Assembly: GCF_001269655.1 (NCBI RefSeq)
Contig: NZ_LHVE01000006.1
Coordinates: 248,001 to 312,000, forward strand
Reading direction: 5' to 3'
Length of the DNA stretch: 64,000 bases
Source: Pseudomonas thivervalensis
GTDB taxonomy: Bacteria; Pseudomonadota; Gammaproteobacteria; Pseudomonadales; Pseudomonadaceae
Position 1 is the first letter of the stretch. Every line of letters starts with the position of its first letter. Position numbers and translations under genes: made by a program. Below the pieces are notes generated by a model. The model was not told where the DNA came from. It saw only the letters and a program-made list of their open reading frames with translations, and made no database searches. This document shows positions 8,423 through 20,400 of the stretch, piece by piece.

Positions 8423-11400
8423 CTACAAACTCAACCGCCCTCGCTCCTCCTCGGTCAGCCGCTGGCGGCTCTGTTCATCCAAAGGCCCCGCGCCCAAGAC
8501 CTGGACTGGGCTGGCCGGGTCGTAGGCCCGTGGGGCTTCGCGGCTGGCGCCATCGCGGGACGGGGCCAGTTGCTCGGAGCCAAAACTCACCACCTGCACG
8601 GTAAACACCGACGCCTGGTTCTGCCGCGCCGCGTTCTGTTGCTGACGGGCCACGTCTTCAGCCGCCTGCGTCGCCGAGGACGCCGCCGAACTGGCCGAGG
8701 TGATGGCCCCGGTGTTCACCGAAGCCGCCAGCGGCACGCCGGTGGATTTGCCCTGGGTCTGGATGTTGGCCGCGTTCACCACCGTCAACGCCGCGATGTT
8801 GACGTTGCCCGACACCCGGATCCCCGCCTCACCCGCATCGATGGTGCCCAGCGGCGCGATCAGGTCGATATCCCCCGGCGCCACTTCGGCAATTGGGTTG
8901 AGGGTGGCGATACCCGCGCCGGTACTCGGCACCGATGGCGACAGGGTCACGTTGCCCCAAGTGTCATATACGCGCCTTGGCGGGGTGTAGACCACGGTTG
9001 TCTTCGAACCACGTCCGGCGTTGATATCACCTCCAGCCGACCAGCCGAGGATCGAACCGCCAAAGGTGGTCATGATCCGGCTCTGGCCCAGCAAAATACT
9101 GCCTTGGGCGTACAACTGAATGTCGCCCTGGCCCTGGGTGATGACCCCGGCCGAGGCCGGTGGCGCGTTACCTTCGACCCCGAACACCTGCTGCCCGCCC
9201 GGGGTCAGCACCTGGATATCGCCGCCGAAGTCAGTGTGGATCCCCGAACCGCCGTAGAGCGTGACGTCGCCGTCATAACGCAGGGTGTTGCCCGCCACAT
9301 CCTTGCTGGGGAACAACGCTTCAATCGCCTCGCGCCCCCGGCGGTAACTGCCGCTGCGCTCGCCACCGACGGTGTTGTATTCGCGCCCCCCGGCCTTGAG
9401 CTCGGCGAAGTAGATCTGCCGGGCGAAGACGTTCTGCTGTTCCACCGGCAGCTTGGCGAAAAACGCCAGCGCCTGGTCTTCGCCAGCGTTGTAGCCGAAG
9501 CGTTGACTCAGCCACTGGTTCAGTTCGCCGCGATAATCCTTCAGCGCCGCGCCCGGCTGCAGGTAACGCGCCAGCAAGCCCCGGTAATTCGGCCCTTGGG
9601 CGCCAGCCCCGGCGATCAGCGCGATCGAGGCACCACCGTCACGGACCGGCGCCGCCGGGTCGACATTGCCAATACTGTTGAACCCGCTCTCCTGGTACAA
9701 CTGCCCCACGCCAGGCCCCGAACCGTACAGGTTGCGCCCGGCACTGACCTCCAGCAGGCCGGGACCGGCGATGTTAAAGGTGCTCAGGCGGATGTCGCGA
9801 CCCGCGGAAACCTGGGAAATCTCATCCCCCCGACTGTGCACGATCAAGTTACCGGTGGATTGGCCGCCAGCCGAACCACTGACGGTAGCAGGCACATCAG
9901 TGGCGGTGTTCAACGGCACGCCAGAGTTGACAATGTCGCGCCCGGCCATGACCCGCAGCGGGCCACTGCCCTCGTAGCGCACCTCTTCACCCGACGCGGG
10001 ATAACGAATCACTTCGCCGGTCCGCAGGCCGACGATATCGCCCTTCACCGCATAGAAACGCACCGGCTCGCGCTGGGCATACGGCTGGACGCTGAAGGTA
10101 TTGATACCAAAACTGAACAACGGGAATTCGCTCGGCGAGACATAGACCCCGGCGCCGTAATTGTCATAGTTCGAGTGGATGTTGATCCCGCTGTAGCCGG
10201 CGAAGGCCGGGCGCAGCGGACTGGACAACAAGGCCGGGTCAGCCCCCGACTGCGTGACCGCATAACCGCCGGCATAGATCGAATCGGCGGCGATCAGTTG
10301 CAACTCGGCATTGGCCGAGGGCGCGGTCATCAATGAGAACCCCGATGCCACGCCACTGACGCCACGGGCCGATGGTCCGTAGTAGAGGCTGCCATTGGCG
10401 GCGACGGCCCGCAGGATCGAGGGGTAGACAAAACGTCCGCCGGAGGTCGAGGCATTGAGACCGGCAAAGCTCTCATTGGCGACGATGGGCGTCAGGTTAC
10501 CGCCGACACTGAACAGGTCGATGGCGGTATTGCCGGTCCACAAGGAGAATTGGCTCAGGCCGCCACCACTGCGGTAGGCGCCGTCGCGGCCGGTGTAGCC
10601 GGTGGAGTTCTGCATCACCACTCGTCCCGGATCGCCCACCCCCTGCAACACCAGGTCGCCACGGCTGTCCAGGCTGACGCCGGCATCTCCCGGCATCAGG
10701 GTTACGCCGCCGCGAGCGGTGGCCATGGTGGAAACGTAAGCGTCATAGGCCCGAGACTCTTGCGGATCCTGGAAAGCGCCGTAGCTGCCGTAGGTCAGGC
10801 CCAACGCCCCGATCGCTCCAGCCTGCAACTGCAACGAACCTCGCAGGTTGGCCAGCATCCCGTTCAGATCAGCCGCCGCGTTGACACTCTCTCGTGCCGC
10901 CTGGGAAGAGTTTAACGCACCACCAATGCGCAACCGCAGGTCACCGCCACCGGTCAACACCAGGCTGCCATCGGCGGCAACCCGGCCACTGCTGCCCACA
11001 GCCAGAACCAGTCCCTGGCTGCGCTCCACATCGGAGCCCAGGACACCGAGCTGCTGGGAGATCAGGCCGGCGTCGCCGCCGACATCGACGCTCAGGTTGC
11101 CGCCGCCCAGCGTGCCGATCCCGGTAAAGCCGGTCAGGTAGGGATCACCCGCCTCAGTGGAGGGCTGCTGGGCGAAGGTGCCGAAGTTGATCCACCACGC
11201 GGTGGGAATCTGCGCGGCCGGGTCGGCCGTGCTACCCGTTCCTTGGCGCCATAACCAGTTGCCCATAGCCGCGGACGTGTTCTGTGCCCCGCTGCCGACG
11301 TTTCTCTTGGAGAACGAATCGCCGTGCAGGTCTCCACCCACCGTCAGCTTGAGGTTACCGCCTTGCTCCGGGTACCAGGCCTGGTAAGCGCCACCGGTGG

Positions 11401-14400
11401 TGAGCGATTCATAGGCGGCACCCGCAGCGCCCAGCACACTGCCATCGAGCTGTCGGCCACGGGCCTGCTGATAGGGGTCGTTGGCGCCCGGCGCCAACGA
11501 GGCCGACTGGGTGCCGGCGGTGTAGACGCCGAACAGCGACCGCATATTGAAATCACCGGCACTGAGCAGTTCCAGATCCCCGGTCCCGGTGCGCAAGACG
11601 CTGAACAGCTGGCTGCCGGGAGTGACCTTGGTGCGGATCGGCTCCGGAGGGTTGTCGGGAACCACAGCCAACACGCACCAGTCAGGAAACCAGGTGCAGA
11701 AATCCAGCGCCTCAGGCGGCACAGGCTCCCCTGGTACACCATAATTGTTGGTCGGAGACCAGACCAAAACCGTTTTGGGCGGTGCTGGGATACATTCACC
11801 TGGAATCCAGGTGCAGAAATCCAACATCTCGGGTGGTACGGGCTCTCCTGGCACGCCGATATTGCTGCCTGGCGCCCAAACCAGCCCCGTTCCGCCACCC
11901 CCTCCGCCACCGCCACCAGTCTGCTCGCGCCTGGCCAGGTAATGCCCATCGGCCAATTGCAAACTGCCCGCCTCTGCATGAGGGCGGGTGATGCGGGTGT
12001 CAGCCGCCTCGGTATCGGCCCCCGCCACCCAACGCATCGACCAGGATTGCGAGCCGTCCGGCAGCAGGCTCGCAACCGCCCAATTGCGGCCCTGGATACC
12101 ATTATCGACCGGGCGCAATTCGATCAGGTCGACCCCCTCGGCCAGCTTGACGTCGGTGCCGGAAGGAATCAACGCGCCGCTGCCCAACGCCAGGGCGCCA
12201 CGCAGCGTCAGCCCGCTGCCCGGCACTGCGACCCCCTTGGGCCAGGTGCCGTCCTTGACGGTAATCCCCATCGACAGGCGGGTACCGGCCTCCAGGCGAG
12301 TGTCGACCGGCAAGCTGACCGCCTCTTTGAGCAAGGTGCCAGCGGCATACAAGAGGTTGCCGCTGGCATCGCGGATGGCGGCCTGCAACAGCGTACCCGC
12401 GGGCAGGTTCAGCGCCTCGCCCAGGCTCAGCGTGGTCGGCAGCTCGAGTCCCGCCGGCAGGCTGCCACCCTTGAAAGGCACGTCATAGTTGAGCAGGCTA
12501 CCGGCCGGATACAGGGTACCCTCGGCCAATTCGACGCCGGCCCCCGGCACCACCAGGTCGGCACCGAACGGCTGTTTCCCAGAGATCAGCAACCAGCCAT
12601 TGCCATCGGTGCGCACCGTCGGGTCGCCGGCTTCCGGCGGCGCGAAACCATCGTTGATGCTGCCATAGATGTTCAGGTTGCCGCCGGCGCGCACGACCAG
12701 GTTGCCCGCCTCGCCGGAGCCATAGACATCGGTCTTTTGCGTATGGCGGTTGAGGCTGGCGTAGCGATAACCGGACAGGTCCAGGTCGCCCTGCACCACC
12801 AGGTCGCCGTCCGGCGTCTTGCTGAGGATCTCCACACCGGGCCGCAGGTGCAGCGCATCGGCGTAAGCCGCATTGTTCAGCCCGGCCAGTTTGCCGTTGA
12901 GCAGATTGCCATTGACCAGCGCGGCCTTGATGAACGCCTCGCTGTCGTTGTGTTTGTCGTTCAGGTACGCCTGATCGATCACTTGATAAGGCCGCCCATC
13001 CACCGCCGGCGCGGTGCCGTCACGGGCATCGGTATAACGGGCAATCGCATTGACGTTGATGGAACGCGCGCCGAGCACCGACAAGTTTCCAGAGGCATCG
13101 ATGGCGATATCGCCGTACCGTGGATCATCGACCCGCAGCCGCGGGGCATTGAGTTCCAGGGTGCCACGGGCCCGGCCGTCATATTGTCCCGGGCCATTGC
13201 CCAGCGGCGCGCCGGTGCCGTGGCGCAGGTCCAGGCGCGCACCGCTGGCCAGGGTCAACTGGCCGTCCCCCGAGTTGAGCTCGATCAGTGCCCGGTTGGG
13301 GCTGTCGATGATTTTGCCGTAGCTGTCGACCCGCAAGATACTGCCGTGGGCATCGAGCAGCGCGCTGCTGGCAACGGTCAGTCCGTGTTTCGCCGCCAGA
13401 CGGATACTCCCGACCGCTTGCCCGCTGGCATCGACAGTGCCGAGCACGGTCAGGCTGCCGTTGTCCACCGAGACATTGATGGCATTGGCCTTGAGTTCAT
13501 TGCCAATCACCAGGTCGCCCTGCTTGAGTTGGAAGCTGCGCGAGCCGAACACCTGGTCACGGTTCAGCCGCCCGTTCAGCGCGGCGAAATCCCCCAGGCT
13601 TTGCCCGCGCAGGTCCACCGCGCCGCCGGCGTAGGGCACCAGGGTGCCACCGGCGTTATAGGTGCCGGAGGCGGAGCCGAGGATCCGTCCTTGCAGGTCG
13701 ATCAGGCCGGCATCGGGGCCGAGGGCGATTGCGCTCAGCAGGCCGGCGCGGTTGTTGCGGGCGCTGAGGTCGACGGTCGAACCGGCGGCTTGGCGGATAT
13801 TGCCGGTGCGGCTGTCGAGGAACAGATCACCGCCCCAACTGTATTTGCGCACATCGTTGAGCACCACTTCGCGCCCGGCCAGGTCGATCTGGGCGTTGTC
13901 CCCCAGCACGACGTCGCCGCTGGCGCCGAGGGTGAGCTTGCCGCTGGGCAGGCGGACCGTGCCGTCGAGCAGCAGGCTGCCGGCCTGTAGCTGCAACTCA
14001 GCCCCCAGTGCCGCATTGTCGGCAGCCGCGGCCGACAACCCGGCGATGCCCGCCACGGTCAGCGCGCCACCGGCGGTGATACGGTTGACCGAGCCGGCCT
14101 CGCCGGTCCACAGCGGTGTGTTCACCCTCAGGTCACCGCCGCTGTAGCTGTAGCCTTTACCAGTGACATAGTCGCCGCGCGACTGATACACCTGCAGCGC
14201 GCCCTTGTGGTTGGCGGTGATGCGCTGGCTGGCGGTCAGGTTGACCTGGCCGAAGCCCAGCGCCAGGCGTTGCGGGTTGTCGAGGTTGTTGGGCTGGGCA
14301 TTGGGGCCGTAACCGAATTCCAGCACCTGGGCCTGGATATCCAGCACCCCGCTGCCGTTGCCAGGCCCGGCCAGCAGCGGCGCGCCGGCCGGCGTCAGCG

Positions 14401-17400
14401 CCCCGTTCCACACCAGGGTGCCGGTGCGAATGCTGGCGTGGTCATCGGCCGCGCCGTAGCCGTAGATCGCTGGCGTGCCGAGGACCAGGCGCTGCAGGCT
14501 GGACTTGCCCGTCAAGGGGTTCAGGGTACTGAGCTCGACGCTTTCGTAGAAATTCACCGAATCCCGGGCATTGAGCACCAGGTTTTCCAGGGCCGGCGCG
14601 CCCTTGAGGCTGTCGCCGCGCAGCAAGCGGTCAAGCACCTGCTGGTTGAGGGTCAGCCCCTTGGGCAGCGCCTGGCGTTGTTGGGCCGCCGCCAGCGCCT
14701 GGGCCGAACCGATGTTGATCGCGCCCACCGCCAGCGTCAGGTTGCGCGTGCCGAAGCGCACCGACTCGTCAAGGTTGAAGGCGTTATCGGTAGCCGCAGT
14801 GATGGTGCCCTGGGAGTAGAGTTCGGTGGTGCCGCTGCAATGGCCGGTGTCGCATTGGCCGATCAGGATCGAGCCCGGACCATCGGTATCCGCGCTTGCG
14901 GTGGGCGGCAGCACATCGAGCCAGCCATTGGACACCGCCAGCAGGCTGTTCTTGCCCGGGTTGTAGACAAAACCGCTGCGCGAATCGAACGGTGCGCTGC
15001 CTTGGCCCAGGGTATTGATGCTCGCCCCCTGCTCGACCACGATGGCACCGGCCTTGACGTTAGTGGCAAGGAACACCTCACCGGCCTTGAGGCTGCTGCC
15101 CTGGCGCACAATGATGTCGGACAGCGTCGAGTTGAAGGTCACCAGATTGCCGCCCTGGCCGTAGCTGACGCCGGGCAGCGTGCCGATCGACAGGCGCGGA
15201 GCCTGCAAAGCATTGAGCGCCTGATCATGGAGCGAGGCGCCGGCGAACCCCGCCGTGGCCTGTTGGCCAACCGGCAGCACTTCGAGACGGAAGGCGTCGG
15301 CGAAAATGCCGACGCTGCCGCCCAGGCCGCCCTCGGCCGGTTTGAAACGGGCTGTTCCGTTGAATCGGAACGTCTCGGCAGGGTCGCCCACCCCTTTGAA
15401 CTTGAGCTTGAGGGTCTTGCCATCGGCCTCGATCATCGGCCGCGGCACGCCTTTGAGCGCGGCGTCGGCCTTGGCGAACGCTGCGTAGCCGGTTTCGTTG
15501 TATTGCGAATAACGCCGCAGCACGTCCGCCGAGGTCAGGATCACTTGGCTGGAGAGCGTATCGCGAATGTCGCTGTGGGCAATCGACAGGCCTCCCGAGG
15601 TGGCCCAGGAGCCGTTGCGCATGGCCAGGCTGCTGGCCATTTTTCCGCTGCCGGCCAGGCCATTGAGTTCGACCCGGAACGCCCCCGGCAACAAAGCATA
15701 GGTCGACGGCAGCAAAGTGTAGGTGCCCGCCGGCAGGCCTGGAACACCCGCGTCCAGGGTAATGCGCTGGCCGATCAGCGGATCGCGCGCCCCGGCCTCC
15801 CCCGATGGTGGCGCGTAGCCGCGCTGGTCGCCGGGAACGATGGCGTACACCGGGTTGGTGTCCAACCCTGGCAATACCAGGCTGCCGTCCGCACCGATCT
15901 GCACCAGCGGGTTGTAGCGCGCGTCGGTAGAGCCGCCACGCCCGGAAATGAAACCGGCGCCGGCCAGTTCACCGCCACCGGACAGATCCAGCACGGCACC
16001 AGGTTGCACATCGATGCTGTGGCCGGTCATGGAGACGCCCACCGACAACACGTTGTTCGAGGTACTGCCCCCCGCGCCTATCAATTGGACGTCCTTGCCG
16101 TTGTAGCGATAGGACAAGCCGTCGACCGTGCCGCCATAAGGCATGTTCAAACCGGCCCCGCTGACCGACGTGACACTGCCCGGCAACAACTTCAGGGTCT
16201 GGATATTGCCCACTTCTTCGCCCAGGCTGAGCAGCCCCAACGGCGCCCGCAGCACGCCGCCCTGCAACAAGATGCCGGCGTCCAGGCTCAGCGAACCGAA
16301 CACCGAATACGGTTGGGCCGGCAGCGTGTCGGTGGTACGCCCGATCCGCAGGGTCGAGTCGGTGGTGGTCTTGACCCGCGCCGTGGCCCCCGTGGTCGGG
16401 TAGATCTGCGCCGCCAGCAGGGTCAGGTCGGCGTTGCTGAGCAGTTGTGTGGCCGTACTCTCGATATTCAGCGGCGAGCCGCCCAGAAACCGCATGTCGC
16501 CGCGGCTGCTCAGCTGCGCCTGGGCGAAACCGCGACGATCGACCTCCAGGGCCGGGCCCTGCTGGCGCGCCAGCACGCCATGGGCGCCCAGGGTCAGGAC
16601 GTCGCGCAGGTCCAGCAGGTCAGCGTTGACCTGCAATTGGGCGGCACTGTCCTGCACCGACAAGCCTCCCTGGATGGTCGGGCGCACATGCACATCGGCG
16701 CCTCGCGCCGCGGCCCCCGCCAGACGCACATAAGGGGCGTTCAAGGCTATCCGGCTGTCACCCGGCGCGCCTTCGGCCAGCGCCAGGGAGCCGGTATAGA
16801 TTTGCAGGCTCTGCGCCAGGTTCAGGTGCATGTCACCGGCGAACGACAGGATGCCGTTGCTGAGCAAAGTCAGGTTGGCGAAACCGCCGCGGCTGACTTT
16901 ATCGACGTCCAGGCGACCCTGGCCGTAGCTCATCAGGCTATCGGTGGACGCGCTGCCGGTGCCCCGGGACAGGATCAGCTCACGGGGCACCCGTACCTGA
17001 TCGTCCACCGTCGAACGATCGTACAGCGGGGTTTCCAGGGCCACCGACAGGCTGCCACCGGCAGCGCCCACACCGCCAGACGCCGCCTGGAACTCGCCGT
17101 CCAGGCGCAAGCCATTGTTCGAACTCAAGGCGATGCTACCGCCAGCGCTGCTCAACGTCGTGGCGCCTTGGCCGCGAATATCCAGCTCGGCCTGGGCGCC
17201 GTTGGCCAACAGCCGCGCGCCCTGCTTCACCACCACGAACAGGTCCGGCGCACTGGCCGTGCCTTTGTCGGTGTCGACGCTGCCGCCGATGACAATGCTG
17301 CCGCCGTCGTCCACCCGGCCGTAACGCCGCTGTTGGGCATCCACTGCCGTGACTGCGCGGGCCGAGACGTCCAGCAACGCATGCTCGCCCAACAGGATCG

Positions 17401-20400
17401 AACGCTGATGGGGACGTTCGACAACCGGAACATCCGCCAACCCCGCCGGCTTGATCTGGGTCAGCAGGATTTTCCCGCCCCAGGCGTCGAGTCGCCCGTC
17501 GACGCTCAACTGGCCAACGCTGGCCAGGCTCAGGGTGCTGCCCGGATCGACACTGATCCGCGCACCCGTGCCGATCACCAGCGCCGCCGTTTCCCGCTCG
17601 CTGGCGGTGGACAGGATGCTGCCGGCTTGCAGGCTCAGGTTCGCGCCCTTGCGCTGGCTCAACACACCTTTGATCGCATCCTGCTGGTACAGCTCAGGGG
17701 TCCAGAGCGACAACAGCGTCTGCGGGTCACTGCCGGTCGCTGCGTCCTGAAGGTTATCGCCGAAGTGGTACACCGGCATGCTGACGTCCAGCTGGGTGCC
17801 ATCGCTGACGGTCAGTCCCTGGTTACCGGTAATGTCGTAGGCCGAGAAGCCCTTGTTGAAGAAGCCGCTGTTTAACACCAGGCCAGCGCTAGCATCCGCT
17901 ACCGGTTGGTCGCTGAGGGTCACCTTGCCAGCCTGCACGCTCAGGCGGCCGCCGCCGTTGACCCCATGGCCGCGCAACTCACCGTCGAGGCTCAACACCC
18001 CGTCGCCGGCGGATGTATTGGCGTTGGCCGCCAGGGTCAGGTTACCGCCCTTGCCACCCCGTTGCTTACCATCGGCCAGCAGCGCGGCGCCCGATGAAAC
18101 ATCGATCAGGCTGCCGCTCGCCAGCGTCAGGTCGCCGCTGCTGCGCAGGGACACGTTGCCGCCATTGAGGAACGGCAGCGCGCTGCTGTCATTCGGATTG
18201 TGCAGTTGATTGCTCCAGAGGCCACGGGTATCGAGGGTCACGCCCTTGCCCACGCGAACGGCGGCGCGACTGCCGTCAACGGCATCGATGCGGGTGTCCT
18301 CGACCCGGGCGCTCCCACTGATCTGCTGCAACACGTTGCCCAAGGCAATGTCACCGCCCCGGGCCGTCAGGTTGGCGTCAACCTCGACCTGCGGCCCAAA
18401 CAGGGTAATGCTGCCGGCCGGCGCCACCTGCAAGTCTCCCTCGACCTTGATACTGCCGGTGGCGGCGATCTTCACGGCGCCAAGGCCGAAGCCGCTGAGC
18501 TGTTCACTGTTCAGGTACAGACGGCCTTCGCGCCCTTCGACCACCGGGTCTTGCAGCCCCATTCCGGCCGCGAGGGATTGATCCTCGGTGCCCAGGACGA
18601 TGTCCCGCAGGGTGCCGGCATTGGCGCGCAAGGCGTATTGCAAGGTACCGCTGCTCTTCACGTAGTAAGGCACGTAGCTGCCGACGATCAGTTGCGCGCC
18701 ACGGGCCACCGCGCTCGCCGACTGGTTGTAACCATCCAACCCGAGCTGCGCGGCCTGTACCTGGCGGTCGCTCTGGAAGGTGTCGCCGACCACCTGGCCT
18801 TCCAGCACGGCGTTGCGCGTGCCGATCACCAGGGAGCCGGCGTCGCGGCCGACGCTGTAGCCCTGCTCGAAACGCTCCCGGGGTGCGATCAGCGGACTGT
18901 AGTAGAACTGGCTCTGGCCCCAGCGCGCACTGCGCTCTTCGTAACCCTGGTACACCCCGTCATAGAGTATGTCGCCGGGGGCGCTGGAGACTTCATAGAG
19001 TCGCCCGTCCGCCCCCTTGAGCCAGCTTTGCTTGACCCTGCCGGATTGCACATCGAGGGTGCCGCCGGACAGGTTGATCTGCGAGCCTTTCTGCGTCACC
19101 ACATCGTTACCGCTGAACGACACCGTACCGCCCTGGGCCATCCACTCACCCACGCTGTGCACGCGGGTGCCCAGGTAGCCGCTGACCTCAAGCAGGCCAC
19201 CGGCGGTGTACCAGCGATCCGTCGCGTAACCGTTGGTGCCGGCGGGCACGAACACCAGCTCGCGGGTATCGACCCACACGTCCTTGCTGTTCAGGCCGCC
19301 CTTGTCGCGGTTGCCGGGGGCGTCGCGCTGCTCGTTGCCCTGGACGTTGATCTTGATGCTGTTGGATTCCATCGCCACCTTGACGCCCAACGCACCGGAC
19401 ACGTCGATGATCGCGCCATCGCCGACCCGACTGCGCTGGGTCGCGCGGACACCGACCTGGCCGCCGCTGGCCAGGGTGATCGAGCCTTTCTGGAAGTCGA
19501 CGGTGCCGGCGCTGTCGATGGCGATCAACGACTGGTCACGGCGATAACCATCGGCCGCGACGATAGGCGAGTTGTCAGCACTGAGCGGTTGCAGCAGGCC
19601 GCTGCGCTGGCTGTCCAGGGCACTGCTGCTATCGAGCAGGATCGCACTGGTGGCGCCCTCGCCCAGGGTCACGCTGCGACTGGCGGTCAGGTGCAGGGTG
19701 CCGCGTGAATCCACCGAGGTACTGGCCAGCGCCACGCCGTTTTGCCGCACGTCCTGGCCGGTCAGGCTCACGTCGCCCAACGCCGCCTGCAGCAGGCCGC
19801 TGTTGCTGACTTGGCCGGTGCCGCTGGCGACCACCTGATTGCCGCGCACCGACGATTGCGCATTACCGTCGGTGCCTTGGCCTTTCTTGATCACGAAATC
19901 ACTGCCAGCGACCAGCGCGGCCTGGCCCTTCTGGGTACTGATGGTCCCGGCGTTGTCCACTTCGCTGCCCAGCAGCAACACATAACCGCCACCGGCGGTG
20001 GAACTGGCAGGCGCGTGGGTTTCGATCCGCGCGCCCTGTTCGACCCGCACCTTGCCGCCGGCGTTGGTGAAAGTCGGCGCCGCGCCGGGGCTGTACAAGC
20101 CGTTGCTCTTGAACTGGCTGTCGTCGAACGCGGTAGCCGCGGCCACCAGGTTGCGCACATTGATCTGGCTGCTGCCGCTGAAAACGATGCCGTTCTGGTT
20201 GAGGATCAGCACCGTGCCATTGGCCTTGATCGCACCTTGGACCTGGCTCGGCGCGGTCGCGTTATCGACCCGGTTGAGCACCGCCCAGTCGGCGTTCTGC
20301 TGGAAGTTGACGGTGGTATCGCGACCGACGTTAAAGGTGTCCCAGTTGATGATCGCCTTGTCCGCGGTCTGCTTGATCGAGACCTGGGTCTTGCCGCCCG

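Noticed and set aside
11324..17875. Very long plus-strand open frames (888 and 1,222 codons) opposite the adhesin gene
   Set aside because: They lie antisense to a gene with clear signal peptide and TPS domain, show no known domains, and are the usual by-product of high GC and repetitive codon use.
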